Shown: positions 15,956 to 24,192 of the stretch, in pieces
Layout of the letters: the number at the start of each line of letters is the position of its first letter
Position numbering within the stretch: position 1 is the stretch's first letter
The notes under the pieces: model-generated
Databases searched by the model: none
The model's input: only the letters and a program-made list of their open reading frames with translations
What the model was told of the DNA's origin: nothing
NCBI RefSeq assembly: GCF_000813845.1
Contig: NZ_JWTB01000010.1
Span: 62,001 to 126,000, forward strand
Origin: Pseudarthrobacter phenanthrenivorans
Lineage (GTDB): Bacteria > Actinomycetota > Actinomycetes > Actinomycetales > Micrococcaceae
Reading direction: 5' to 3'
Length of the DNA stretch: 64,000 nucleotides
Program-made: the position numbers and the translations under genes

Positions 15956-17667
15956 GCGTCAACATCGACCCGGCACCGGAACCCGCCGGCCAGTCAGGCA
16001 AACCGGTTCTCGGTATCGACCACCTTAAGGTCACCTTCGCCAGCGACGCCGGCGACGTCCAGGCAGTAAAGGACGTCAGCCTCGACGTCTGGAAAGGCGA
16101 AGTGCTGGCCATCGTGGGGGAGTCCGGTTCGGGGAAGACGGTGACGGCCAAAACGATCCTGGGCCTGCTCCCCGAGACCGCTGTGAGTTCGGGCGCCGTG
16201 GTGATCAACGGCGCCAACGTCATCAGCCTCAGTCCAGGCAAACTCCGCCAGATCCGCGGGCGGGATGTCGCCATGGTTTTCCAGGAGCCTTCCACTGCCC
16301 TGAACCCCGTGTTTACGGTGGGATGGCAGATCGCCGAAGGCATCCGGGCCCATGCGGCAAGCGAAGGCGGCCGCCGCGTCTCCCGGAAGGACGCCAAGGA
16401 GCGGGCCATCGACGCGCTCCGGAAGGTGGGCATCCCCGACCCCGAGCAGCGCGTGAACTACTACCCGCACCAGTTTTCCGGCGGGCAGAAGCAGCGCGTG
16501 GTCATTGCAGCGGCTTTGGCACTGAACCCCGGACTGATCGTGGCGGACGAACCCACCACGGCGCTGGACGTCACGGTCCAGGCGGAAATCCTGGAGCTCC
16601 TCCGGGACCTGCGGGACAAGTACGGCACGGCCATCGTGCTGATCACGCACAACATGGGCGTCGTGGCCGACCTGGCCGACCGGGTGGTGGTGATGTACCA
16701 GGGCGACATCGTGGAGGAAGCCCCGGCGAAAAAGCTCTTCGCTGAACCCCGCCAGGACTACACCCGCAACCTCCTCGCCGCAGTGCCGCACCTGGGCCGG
16801 AATTCGGCGTCGGCCGGCCTTACGGAACGGCGCTACCAGGATGAGGAGGTGCTGGTAGCTGCCGACAACCTGGTCATCGAATACCCGGGACGGCTCGGCA
16901 CCCCGGCCTTCAAAGCCGTGGACGGCGTCAGTTTCACGCTGTCCAGGGGCGAGGTGTTCGGCCTGGTGGGCGAGTCGGGTTCCGGGAAGACAACCATTGG
17001 CCGTGCCATCGCGGGCCTCAACCGGACCACCGGTGGCAGCCTCAAGGTGCTCGGGTACGAGATGCTGAACCTGCGCGAACGCACCTTCAAACCCCTGCGC
17101 AAGGACATCGGCTTCGTATTCCAGGACCCGGCCGCGTCCTTCAACCCGCAGCTGACCATCGGCGAGTGCATCGCCGAGCCCATGCTGATCCACACCCGGC
17201 CCAGCGCTGCCCAGGCCCGCAAACGCGTCGGTGAGCTCCTCGAATCAGTCCAGCTGCCGGCGTCGTACGCGGGACGTTACCCTCACGAACTGTCCGGCGG
17301 CCAGCGGCAGCGGGCATCACTGGCGCGGGCTCTGAGCCTGAACCCGCGGCTGCTGATCGCGGACGAGCCGACGTCGGCCCTGGACGTTTCGGTGCAGGCA
17401 AAGGTCCTGGAACTGTTTCGGGACATCCAGGAGGAGTTCGGATTCGGCTGCCTCTTCATCAGCCACGACCTGGCGGTTGTGGACATCCTTTCATCGTGGG
17501 TGGGCGTGCTGTACAAGGGCAGGCTGGTGGAGCAGGGGATCGGCAGCCAGGTCATGGGCAATCCCCAGCATGACTACACGCGGCGGCTGATCGCCTCCCT
17601 GCCGGTGCCGGACCCGGCCGAACAGGCCAAACGCCGGGAAGAGCACCGGGCCTTGCTGGGCATCTGA
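15952..17667 (+). CDS. ABC transporter ATP-binding protein with two nucleotide-binding domains (DppD-DppF fusion type)
   Basis: Energy-coupling subunit, 571 residues, joining the two ATPases that are separate DppD and DppF in many bacteria. The first domain has Walker A GESGSGKT (Lys62), signature SGGQKQR and Walker B LIVADEPTTALD; the second has GESGSGKT (Lys346), SGGQRQR and LLIADEPTSALD. Both look catalytically intact. The C-terminal peptide-transporter extension with cysteines that bind Fe-S in some DppD proteins is not evident. ATG 15952 overlaps the permease stop by four bases. The operon ends at a hairpin soon after. Confidence 0.95.
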   Translation: MSVNIDPAPEPAGQSGKPVLGIDHLKVTFASDAGDVQAVKDVSLDVWKGEVLAIVGESGSGKTVTAKTILGLLPETAVSSGAVVINGANVISLSPGKLRQIRGRDVAMVFQEPSTALNPVFTVGWQIAEGIRAHAASEGGRRVSRKDAKERAIDALRKVGIPDPEQRVNYYPHQFSGGQKQRVVIAAALALNPGLIVADEPTTALDVTVQAEILELLRDLRDKYGTAIVLITHNMGVVADLADRVVVMYQGDIVEEAPAKKLFAEPRQDYTRNLLAAVPHLGRNSASAGLTERRYQDEEVLVAADNLVIEYPGRLGTPAFKAVDGVSFTLSRGEVFGLVGESGSGKTTIGRAIAGLNRTTGGSLKVLGYEMLNLRERTFKPLRKDIGFVFQDPAASFNPQLTIGECIAEPMLIHTRPSAAQARKRVGELLESVQLPASYAGRYPHELSGGQRQRASLARALSLNPRLLIADEPTSALDVSVQAKVLELFRDIQEEFGFGCLFISHDLAVVDILSSWVGVLYKGRLVEQGIGSQVMGNPQHDYTRRLIASLPVPDPAEQAKRREEHRALLGI

Positions 17668-17688
17668 TCCAGGCGGATGTTTCCGGGT

Positions 17689-17731
17689 GTGAAGCGCCGG
17701 TGCCGGCAACGGGCTGGTGCCGGCGCTTCAC
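17689..17731 (+). terminator. hairpin terminating the peptide ABC operon
   Basis: GTGAAGCGCCGG (17689-17700) pairs with CCGGCGCTTCAC (17720-17731); the inner part pairs imperfectly. It starts 21 bases after the ATPase stop. There is no T-run. Confidence 0.65.
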
Positions 17732-17769
17732 AGCCGCGGTCATTCCCCCGGCTCCCATAGACTGGAGCC

Positions 17770-18177
17770 ATGACGCAGCACAACCCCAGCTCTCCTGGCT
17801 CCGACGATTTCGACCCCTCCGCCAGCTCCCTGGCAGGCCACGTGGACGATTCGGTGATGGCTGAACTGCTGTCCATCCGCTCCAGCATTGACAACATCGA
17901 TGCCACGCTGGTCTACCTCCTGGCTGAGCGTTTCAAAGCCACACAGAAAGTGGGCTTCCTGAAGGCAACGCACCGGCTCCCCGCCGGCGACCCCGGCCGT
18001 GAGGCAGCCCAGATCGCACGGCTGCGGCGGCTCGCCGAGGACGCCCATCTCGACCCCGCCTTCGCCGAGAAGTTCCTCAACTTCATCATCGGCGAGGTCA
18101 TCCGCCACCACGAGGCCATCGCGGAGGACCACCAGGCATCGTCGGGGCAGCAGCCGCAGACCTCCGCGCTGGCGTGA
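17770..18177 (+). CDS. chorismate mutase, AroQ class
   Basis: Converts chorismate to prephenate for phenylalanine and tyrosine synthesis. The 135-residue, all-helical protein has the AroQ pattern: SIRSSIDNIDATLVYLLAERF (helix 1), KVGFLKATHRLPAGDPGREAAQIARLRRLA, and FLNFIIGEVIRHHEAIAE. Arg, Lys and Gln positions typical of the active site are present. It has no signal peptide, so it acts in the cytosol. The preceding bases ACTGGAGCC supply the binding site. Its stop overlaps the next start (GTGA), so the MetE-like protein is co-translated. Confidence 0.9.
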   Translation: MTQHNPSSPGSDDFDPSASSLAGHVDDSVMAELLSIRSSIDNIDATLVYLLAERFKATQKVGFLKATHRLPAGDPGREAAQIARLRRLAEDAHLDPAFAEKFLNFIIGEVIRHHEAIAEDHQASSGQQPQTSALA

Positions 18178-19265
18178 GCCGGGAACAGCACCACCCGGAT
18201 CCAGGCGCCGAGCCGGCCGCCAAACCAGGCCCTTCCACGGCAGCCTCACCGCAGGAAGCCACCGCCACCGGATTGGGCCCGTGGCCTGGCGAGGACCCGC
18301 TGGAAGCCGCCCGGATCATCCGGGGTGAGCTTGGCAGTCCGCACCTGCCGTTCCTCGCCGAACTGCCGGACCGCGGCGTCGGCTCCGATGCACTGGGACG
18401 TACCGCTGCGCTCCTGGAGGAACTCGCGGTGGATGTCCAGCCCTACGGATGGCGGCTCGTCGACCGGCCCGGCAAGGAAATGCGCCGCGCGGCATCGGCG
18501 CTGTCCACCGACCTGAATGTCCTCGCGGACGTTGCGGGGGCCGAAGATCTCTCCGCCACAGACCTGAAGGTGCAGTTGGTGGGCCCGCTCAGCCTGGCCG
18601 CCGGGCTGCACCTGCACAATGGTGAACGCGCCCTGCTGGACCACGGCGCGCGCCGGGACCTGGCCGCCTCCCTCGCAGCCGGCGTCGGAGGCTATCTCCG
18701 CAGGGTTGCCGCCGCCGTTCCCGGCACCCGCCTCGTTGTGCAAGTGGACGAGCCCGACATTGCAGCCGTGCTGGCTGGAACCATTCCCACCGCCAGCGGA
18801 TACCGCACTCTTCGCGCCGGGGCCGCTTCGGAAGCCCGCGAGTCACTGCGGCTGGTCCTCGAGGCCCTGCGCGCAGCCGGTGCAGCCGAGGTGGTGCTCA
18901 GTTTCCCCGAGATCGAGGCGCCGATCGAGCTGGCCCTGGCCGCCGGGGCCGACGGTGTTGCGCTGCCGCTGAAGGCACTGACCAACCGGCAGTGGGAGCA
19001 GCTGGCCGGCGCTGTCGAGGCAGGAAAGCAGTTCTGGGCCGGCGTCCTGGACGTGTCGTCAGGACGCCCCTTGCCGAAGGTGGCTGACTGCGTGGACTCC
19101 GTGTGGCGCCCCTGGCACCAGCTTGGCCTGCCGGCGTCGCTCCTCGGCTCCATCCGGGTAACGCCCTCAGCCGGACTGGCCGGGCAAACGCCCGCTCAGG
19201 CCACCGAGGTCCTGGGCAGGCTCACCCAGGTGGCCGACGGCCTGAACCAGCTGGCGCTCGGTTAG
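18174..19265 (+). CDS. MetE-like (cobalamin-independent methionine synthase II superfamily) protein
   Basis: A 363-residue protein of the UROD/MetE-like TIM-barrel superfamily, similar in arrangement to mycobacterial Rv3015c, which also lies in the etf-iscS-trmU neighbourhood. After a low-complexity N-terminus of ~40 residues, the barrel has LVGPLSLAAGLHLHNGERAL and LVVQVDEPDIAAVLAGTIP, matching the substrate-side DEP motif of the family. It is half the size of true MetE and lacks the His-X-Cys zinc motif as far as I can see, so methionine synthase activity is unlikely. The start is GTG 18174, overlapping the chorismate mutase stop. Function is unknown. Confidence 0.85.
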   Translation: MSREQHHPDPGAEPAAKPGPSTAASPQEATATGLGPWPGEDPLEAARIIRGELGSPHLPFLAELPDRGVGSDALGRTAALLEELAVDVQPYGWRLVDRPGKEMRRAASALSTDLNVLADVAGAEDLSATDLKVQLVGPLSLAAGLHLHNGERALLDHGARRDLAASLAAGVGGYLRRVAAAVPGTRLVVQVDEPDIAAVLAGTIPTASGYRTLRAGAASEARESLRLVLEALRAAGAAEVVLSFPEIEAPIELALAAGADGVALPLKALTNRQWEQLAGAVEAGKQFWAGVLDVSSGRPLPKVADCVDSVWRPWHQLGLPASLLGSIRVTPSAGLAGQTPAQATEVLGRLTQVADGLNQLALG

Positions 19266-19277
19266 CAGGGCCAGCCG

Positions 19278-19991
19278 TCACACCCTGTTCTCCCAGCGGT
19301 CCGGCTGGGCGTAGCGGGGGAGGTAGCTCTGGGCGGAACTGCCGCCGGCGTACGGGCGCAGGCGGTAATCGAAGGCTCCCGCGTAGACCAGCACCAGGCC
19401 GATCTGCGGCTGGATGACCTTTACCTGGATGCGGTGCCGGCCGTTGCTGCCCTCGGCCGGCTCCCACCATTGTTCGGCGTAGGCTTTGGCGTCCAGTGCG
19501 GCCGGCAGCGGTATCCGGAGCGGGCCCAGGAAGAGCCGCGACGCCTCTGATACGCCGCGGAGCCGGCCCTCCGCCGTGACGCTCAGGTTCAGGTCCGTCA
19601 CCAGGCGCCGGTACCGCCCGACGTAGTCCACCAGCTGCGGTGCACCGTTCCGGGCCGTGACGCTGGTGGTGTCCTGGAAGAGCCGGGTCCGGCCGGGAAA
19701 CCGGATTTCGCGCCGTGCGGTCAGGCTGGACCGGCCGGAAGGATCCTGGTGCGCGTGGTTCTCGATCCGGAACGGGATGTTTTCGCCGTATTCAGGGAAG
19801 AAAGCCTCCTCGCCGCCGGTGAGCCGGAGCAGGGGGCGCAGCCACCGCTGGCGGCACCCCACGACGTCGAACGTTCCTTCTCCCACGCCGTACTGGCCGG
19901 ACCCCGGCACCAGCGAGAAGTACTCCTGGAGCTCCGGCTGCAGCCGTGAGTACGCGCTGCCCAGGGCCTGCTGGTAGATCGGAACGTTCAT
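19278..19991 (-). CDS. DUF4166 domain-containing protein
   Basis: A 237-residue protein that fits the DUF4166 family: N-terminus IYQQALGSAYSRLQPELQEYFS, then a beta-rich body with GVGEGTFDVVG and FRIENHAHQDPSGRSSLTARRE. There is no signal peptide or membrane helix. The start ATG 19991 has a perfect AGGAGG at 20000-20005, eight bases upstream. It lies 46 bases after the DUF58 gene on the same strand, so it is probably the last gene of that operon, and it is convergent with the MetE-like gene at 12 bases distance. The role is unknown. Confidence 0.8.
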   Translation of the reverse strand: MNVPIYQQALGSAYSRLQPELQEYFSLVPGSGQYGVGEGTFDVVGCRQRWLRPLLRLTGGEEAFFPEYGENIPFRIENHAHQDPSGRSSLTARREIRFPGRTRLFQDTTSVTARNGAPQLVDYVGRYRRLVTDLNLSVTAEGRLRGVSEASRLFLGPLRIPLPAALDAKAYAEQWWEPAEGSNGRHRIQVKVIQPQIGLVLVYAGAFDYRLRPYAGGSSAQSYLPRYAQPDRWENRV

Positions 19992-20037
19992 TGGAATGGC
20001 CTCCTGTTGCCTGTGGCGGCGCTGCTTGCCTCCGGAC

Positions 20038-21330
20038 TCACAATCTACCGGCAGCCTTGAGCCGGATGTACATGTCCGCCAGCCGGGGAGGCAGCTCCTG
20101 GGGCTCGGCGTCCACCACTTCCACTCCGTACCGGCGCAGCTCAGCGGTAACCGCTGCCCGCTGCAGGAGGGCGCGTTCGGCTGCGGCGGCACGGTACACC
20201 CCGGCGGCATCAGTGCGCTCCCGCAGCATGTCCCCCAGTTGGGGGTCGCGGACGGCGGCCACCACCACCACGTGCCCGGCAGCCAGCCGCTCGGCAACGG
20301 GAAGCAGTCCCTCCTCCGGCGCTCCGCTGTCCAGCGACGTCAAGAGCACCACAAGGGACCGGTGCGCGGACATGGCGCGGACCTGCCCCGGGACCGCGGG
20401 CCAGTCCATCTCGATCAGTTCGGCGTCAAGGGGAGCCATGGCCTGGACCAGCCGGCCCAGGATGTTGCCCTGGCCGGCGGAACGGGCCCGCGCCCTGGTC
20501 CTTCGGTCGAAGGCTAGGAAGTCCACCCGGTCACCGCCACGCTCGGCCAGGACACCCAGGAGCAGCGCGGCCTCAATCCCGGTATCCAGGCGCGTTTCAT
20601 CACCGATCCTTGCAGCGGCGGTGCGGGACGTATCAAGGACCATCACCACCCGCCGGTCCCGTTCAGGACGCCAGGTCCGGACCACCACGGCGGAACGCCT
20701 GGCCGTGGCGCGCCAGTCAATGGAACGGACGTCGTCGCCGCGGACGTAGTCCCGCAGTGAGTCGAACTCCGTACCGGCGCCGCGGATCTGCGCGGCCGCC
20801 TTCCCATCGAGTTCCCGCAGCCTCCGCAGCTTTGAGGGCAAATGCCGCCGCGACCGGAACGGCGGAAGCACCCGTACCAAGCCTTCGCAGGCGACAGTCC
20901 GCTGGCGGGCCGCCAGACCCAGCGGGCCGAATGAGCGAAGTGTCACGTGCGGCGCTTTGAGGTCGCCGCGGCGGGTGGGCCGGAGCCGCACCGTAAACCG
21001 CCTGCCTTCGCCGGCAGGGACGGTGATGTCCTGGACGGAATCCTGCGCGCCGGCGGAAGGCTGCCAGCCGTCCCGGAACGATCCCCGCAGCATCCTGTGA
21101 CCGCCGTTGCGGATGGTGAGCAGGGCATCCACCGCATTGGTGAGCGTTACGTTCTCCGGCTCCGCCCGCACCACACTGACCTTCCGAAGCGATGCGGCGA
21201 ACACCAGCTCCGCGACCAGCAGGGCAGTGAGCAGGGCGGCCGTGGCCAGCACGGTCAGCCAATTCGGGAACAGCAGCACAGGCACCAGGCCCAGCAGCAC
21301 CAGGGCCACGAAGCGCCCCGAGACGGCCAT
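20038..21330 (-). CDS. DUF58 domain-containing membrane protein (MoxR partner)
   Basis: A 430-residue protein with two N-terminal membrane helices (FVALVLLGLVPVLLF and LTVLATAALLTALLVAELVFA), a beta-rich extracytoplasmic or linker part, and the DUF58 motif LRDYVRGDDVRSIDWRATARR, followed by a von Willebrand-A-like region (VVMVLDTSRTAA). DUF58 proteins are encoded next to MoxR AAA+ ATPases and are thought to act with them in assembling membrane or metal-dependent complexes. Its ATG overlaps the MoxR stop by one base (ATGA arrangement). The frame is open further upstream but that part is inside moxR. Confidence 0.9.
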   Translation of the reverse strand: MAVSGRFVALVLLGLVPVLLFPNWLTVLATAALLTALLVAELVFAASLRKVSVVRAEPENVTLTNAVDALLTIRNGGHRMLRGSFRDGWQPSAGAQDSVQDITVPAGEGRRFTVRLRPTRRGDLKAPHVTLRSFGPLGLAARQRTVACEGLVRVLPPFRSRRHLPSKLRRLRELDGKAAAQIRGAGTEFDSLRDYVRGDDVRSIDWRATARRSAVVVRTWRPERDRRVVMVLDTSRTAAARIGDETRLDTGIEAALLLGVLAERGGDRVDFLAFDRRTRARARSAGQGNILGRLVQAMAPLDAELIEMDWPAVPGQVRAMSAHRSLVVLLTSLDSGAPEEGLLPVAERLAAGHVVVVAAVRDPQLGDMLRERTDAAGVYRAAAAERALLQRAAVTAELRRYGVEVVDAEPQELPPRLADMYIRLKAAGRL

Positions 21331-22340
21331 CAGCGCGGAACGGGGACGGAGGCCAGGATGCTGCCCAGGACGTCGTCCACCCGGACTCCATCCATCTGCG
21401 CCTCGGGCTGCAGCGCCACCCGGTGCCGCAGGCAGGGCAGCGCCAGCGCCTTGACGTCGTCGGGGGTCACGAAGGGACGGCCGGAGAGCCACGCCCAGGA
21501 CCGTGACGTGTTGAGCAGGGCGGTGGCACCGCGCGGCGAGACGCCAAGCTGGAAGGAAGGGGCTGCCCGGGTGGCGCGCACCAGGTCAACGATGTAGCCG
21601 ATGATCTCCGGTTCCACTGCCACGCGGGTCACGGCATCCCGCGCCCGTTCCAGGTCCCCGGCCCCGGCCACCGCCCGGACACCGGCCGCTGACAGGTCCC
21701 GGGGATCGAACCCGGCGGCGTGGCGGCGGATGACCTCGATTTCTTCCCCGCGCGCCGGCAGCGGCATGGTGAGCTTGAGCAGGAACCGGTCCAGCTGCGC
21801 TTCCGGCAGGGGGTAGGTCCCCTCGTACTCCACCGGATTCTGGGTGGCCGCCACCAGGAAGGGCGCGGGCAGCCGCCGGGACACACCGTCAACGGATACC
21901 TGGCGCTCTTCCATGGCCTCGAGGAGCGATGCCTGCGTCTTCGGCGGGGTCCGGTTGATCTCGTCGGCCAACAACAGGTTGGTGAAGACAGGTCCCTCGC
22001 GGAAGCTGAATTCGGAGGTGCGCGAGTCGTAGACCAGGGAACCGGTGACGTCTCCCGGCATGAGGTCTGGGGTGAACTGCACCCGTTTGGTCTCCAGGCT
22101 CAACGCCGAGGACAGTGCACGGACCAGCAGGGTTTTGGCTACGCCGGGGACGCCTTCGAGCAGGACGTGGCCCTGCGAGAGCAGGGCAATCAGGAGGCCG
22201 GTCACGGTGGCGTCCTGTCCCACCACTGCCTTGGCCACTTCCCGCCGGACAGCAAGGAGTGCCTGCCGCGCGCCGTCGTCGAAAGGGCTGCTGGGGTCTA
22301 CCGAATTCAGGACCCCCTGGCCGCTGCCTTGTTCACTCAT
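21330..22340 (-). CDS. MoxR-family AAA+ ATPase
   Basis: Cytosolic AAA+ ATPase of 336 residues, chaperone-like. Walker A GVPGVAKT is at residues 63-70, Walker B LLADEINRTPPKTQASLLEAMEERQV is intact, sensor 1 is in LVAATQNPVEYEGTYPLPEAQLDRF, and the C-terminal lid is present. MoxR proteins act with von Willebrand-A-domain proteins such as the DUF58 protein encoded just downstream. The start overlaps the DUF4350 gene by four bases, so production of the two is probably coupled. Confidence 0.95.
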   Translation of the reverse strand: MSEQGSGQGVLNSVDPSSPFDDGARQALLAVRREVAKAVVGQDATVTGLLIALLSQGHVLLEGVPGVAKTLLVRALSSALSLETKRVQFTPDLMPGDVTGSLVYDSRTSEFSFREGPVFTNLLLADEINRTPPKTQASLLEAMEERQVSVDGVSRRLPAPFLVAATQNPVEYEGTYPLPEAQLDRFLLKLTMPLPARGEEIEVIRRHAAGFDPRDLSAAGVRAVAGAGDLERARDAVTRVAVEPEIIGYIVDLVRATRAAPSFQLGVSPRGATALLNTSRSWAWLSGRPFVTPDDVKALALPCLRHRVALQPEAQMDGVRVDDVLGSILASVPVPR

Positions 22341-23557
22341 CGGGTCATGACCTCTTTCTCCAGTTTGTCGAGGGCCTGGGACCAGGCCACCAACGCTGCT
22401 TCTGACGTGGGATGTTCGTTGATGATCGCCCGGACGTCCCTCGGGTCCCTGCCCAGCAGCCGCGCGGCCGCGGCAATGGTGTCCTCCGGGGTGGCCCCGG
22501 GGCCGAGCCTTAGCCTGGCGGACAGCCGCACCAGCAGTCCGGCCCGCAGGTTGTCCCGGGCCTGGCTGACGGCCCGGGAGTCCTGGTAGAGCCGGGCGCG
22601 GCCTTCCGCGGTTTCCACCGCCTTGACCACCACCGGCAACGGCTCAAAGACGAGCGGCCCATGACGGCGGCCGCGCCACATGACTGCCGCCAGCGCCACC
22701 ACCAACAGCCAGGGACCCAGGAATCGGGCCCAGGCGGGGGCGAGGTCGTCGAGGGTCTTCCCGGCCCCGTCGACGGTGACGTCCTGAAGCGAAGGGATGT
22801 ACCAGACGAGGTCCTTTGAGGTTCCCAACATCCTGGTTGCCAACGCGGCGTTGCCCAGTTCATCCAGCCCGCCATTGCTGAGGATGGCCGTGCTGCCCAG
22901 CACCGCCAAGCGCCCGCCGTCGCTGACGGCAAGCATTCCGGCGGTCCCTGCCGCCCGGAAGCAGGTGGTGCCGCCTTCGTAGACGAACGCCCCTTCACCG
23001 CTGACCTGGCCGGCGGCTTCCGCGTCGGGCAGGGCGCATCCCGGTTCCAGGACGGGATGCGCATCGGGAACCACGCCGGCCTGGCGGATGCCGCTGTCAA
23101 GGACCGCAAGGGTCTCCAGCCGGGGAGAGACCACCACAACGTGGCCGGCCGCTGCCAGCAGGCCCGCCAGTTGCGGTTCAGCCAGGATGCCGTTCCGGTC
23201 GTAGAGGAGGAGGGTGGGGGAGTCGCTGGCGCGAAGGTCGTCCAGTGCCGCGTCAAAGCGTTCCGGCGCCTGGACGGTAACTCCGTGCCGGCCGAGGATT
23301 TTGGCCAGCGCCCTGGCTCCTTCCGGTCCGGCATTGTGGATTGAGAGGGGAACGGTGTCGCCCTTGGGCGCAAGCTGGGTGCCGATGACCAGTGCCAGCG
23401 CGGCGGCCACCACCACTGCCGCTGCGGCCGCGCCGCGGTGGAGATTCAGCCAGCCCAGGATGGCTGCAGCCCTCGTCTTGCGGGGGCGGGGCGCTGATCC
23501 GCCGGCCTCCTTGCCGGCTCCGTGATGTTCGACGACTGCGCGCCCGCCGGCCGTCAT
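22337..23557 (-). CDS. DUF4350 domain-containing membrane protein
   Basis: A 406-residue protein with a basic N-terminus, one membrane helix (AAAAAVVVAAALALVIGTQL), an extracytoplasmic DUF4350-like alpha/beta domain (IHNAGPEGARALAKILGRHGVTV; LLLYDRNGILAEPQLAGLLAAAGHVVVVSP), a second helix (FLGPWLLVVALAAVMWRG) and a cytoplasmic C-terminal tail. This arrangement is usual for the gene that lies between DUF4129 and MoxR in actinobacteria. It overlaps both neighbours by four bases. Function is unknown; the context suggests a sensing or assembly subunit of a MoxR-linked envelope complex. Confidence 0.85.
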   Translation of the reverse strand: MTAGGRAVVEHHGAGKEAGGSAPRPRKTRAAAILGWLNLHRGAAAAAVVVAAALALVIGTQLAPKGDTVPLSIHNAGPEGARALAKILGRHGVTVQAPERFDAALDDLRASDSPTLLLYDRNGILAEPQLAGLLAAAGHVVVVSPRLETLAVLDSGIRQAGVVPDAHPVLEPGCALPDAEAAGQVSGEGAFVYEGGTTCFRAAGTAGMLAVSDGGRLAVLGSTAILSNGGLDELGNAALATRMLGTSKDLVWYIPSLQDVTVDGAGKTLDDLAPAWARFLGPWLLVVALAAVMWRGRRHGPLVFEPLPVVVKAVETAEGRARLYQDSRAVSQARDNLRAGLLVRLSARLRLGPGATPEDTIAAAARLLGRDPRDVRAIINEHPTSEAALVAWSQALDKLEKEVMTR

Positions 23558-24192
23558 GGGAGCAACACCGTGGTGCCGGCAGGGGCGGGCTTTGCCTGCT
23601 CCAGCGCCGCGTCAAGGTCCACTATGTCCCGATAGCCGGCGTTGCCTGCTGTCTTGTTCCCGTAGCGGATGGCGTCAAAGGCCGCAGCCGCTCCTGCCAG
23701 ACGCGGGGCCAGGGCGCTGAAGTGCAGGGACAATGCCCCGGCCGCTTCGTCCGCCGTCCGGCCCGGCTGGGGGTCAAGGATGGCGCGGTCCTCTGCGCTG
23801 CGGACCATGGCGCGGAAACGTTCGACGACGGCGTCCCCCCAGTTGCCGGCGGCCGCTGCCGCTTCCGCGCGGCTGCGGTAGTCCGCGGCGCCGAGGGTGG
23901 CATCCGGCTCGAAGACCTCCCGGGCCTGGCGGCGGCGGGCGTTCAGCCGGGGCCGGGCGAGGATGACCGCTGCGGCGATGATCGCCGCAATCACGAGGGC
24001 GATGACGGGGCTGGGCGCGGCCGCGGTGTCACCGCCGGTCCCGTCAAGGGATTGCAGCCAGTCCAGGAAGTTACGCCAGAGGGTGCCAAGCCAGGAGGGG
24101 GCATTCTCGCGGTATTCGGGTTTGGCAAGCTCCTCCGCCGCCCAGCGCCGGGCCTCCCCGGCATCGGGAAGTACCGGAGGCTCAGCGGCCAT
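23554..24192 (-). CDS. DUF4129 domain-containing membrane protein
   Basis: A 212-residue protein with a single central membrane helix (PVIALVIAAIIAAAVIL) and a C-terminal DUF4129 domain (YRSRAEAAAAAGNWGDAVVERFRAMVRSAEDRAILD and PGRTADEAAGAL), the latter a conserved signature. I chose the ATG at 24192, which overlaps the end of the upstream gene by 11 bases; the frame is open for 22 more codons. DUF4129 proteins are encoded with MoxR and DUF58 in many actinobacteria and some are fused to transglutaminase domains. Function is unknown. Confidence 0.85.
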   Translation of the reverse strand: MAAEPPVLPDAGEARRWAAEELAKPEYRENAPSWLGTLWRNFLDWLQSLDGTGGDTAAAPSPVIALVIAAIIAAAVILARPRLNARRRQAREVFEPDATLGAADYRSRAEAAAAAGNWGDAVVERFRAMVRSAEDRAILDPQPGRTADEAAGALSLHFSALAPRLAGAAAAFDAIRYGNKTAGNAGYRDIVDLDAALEQAKPAPAGTTVLLP

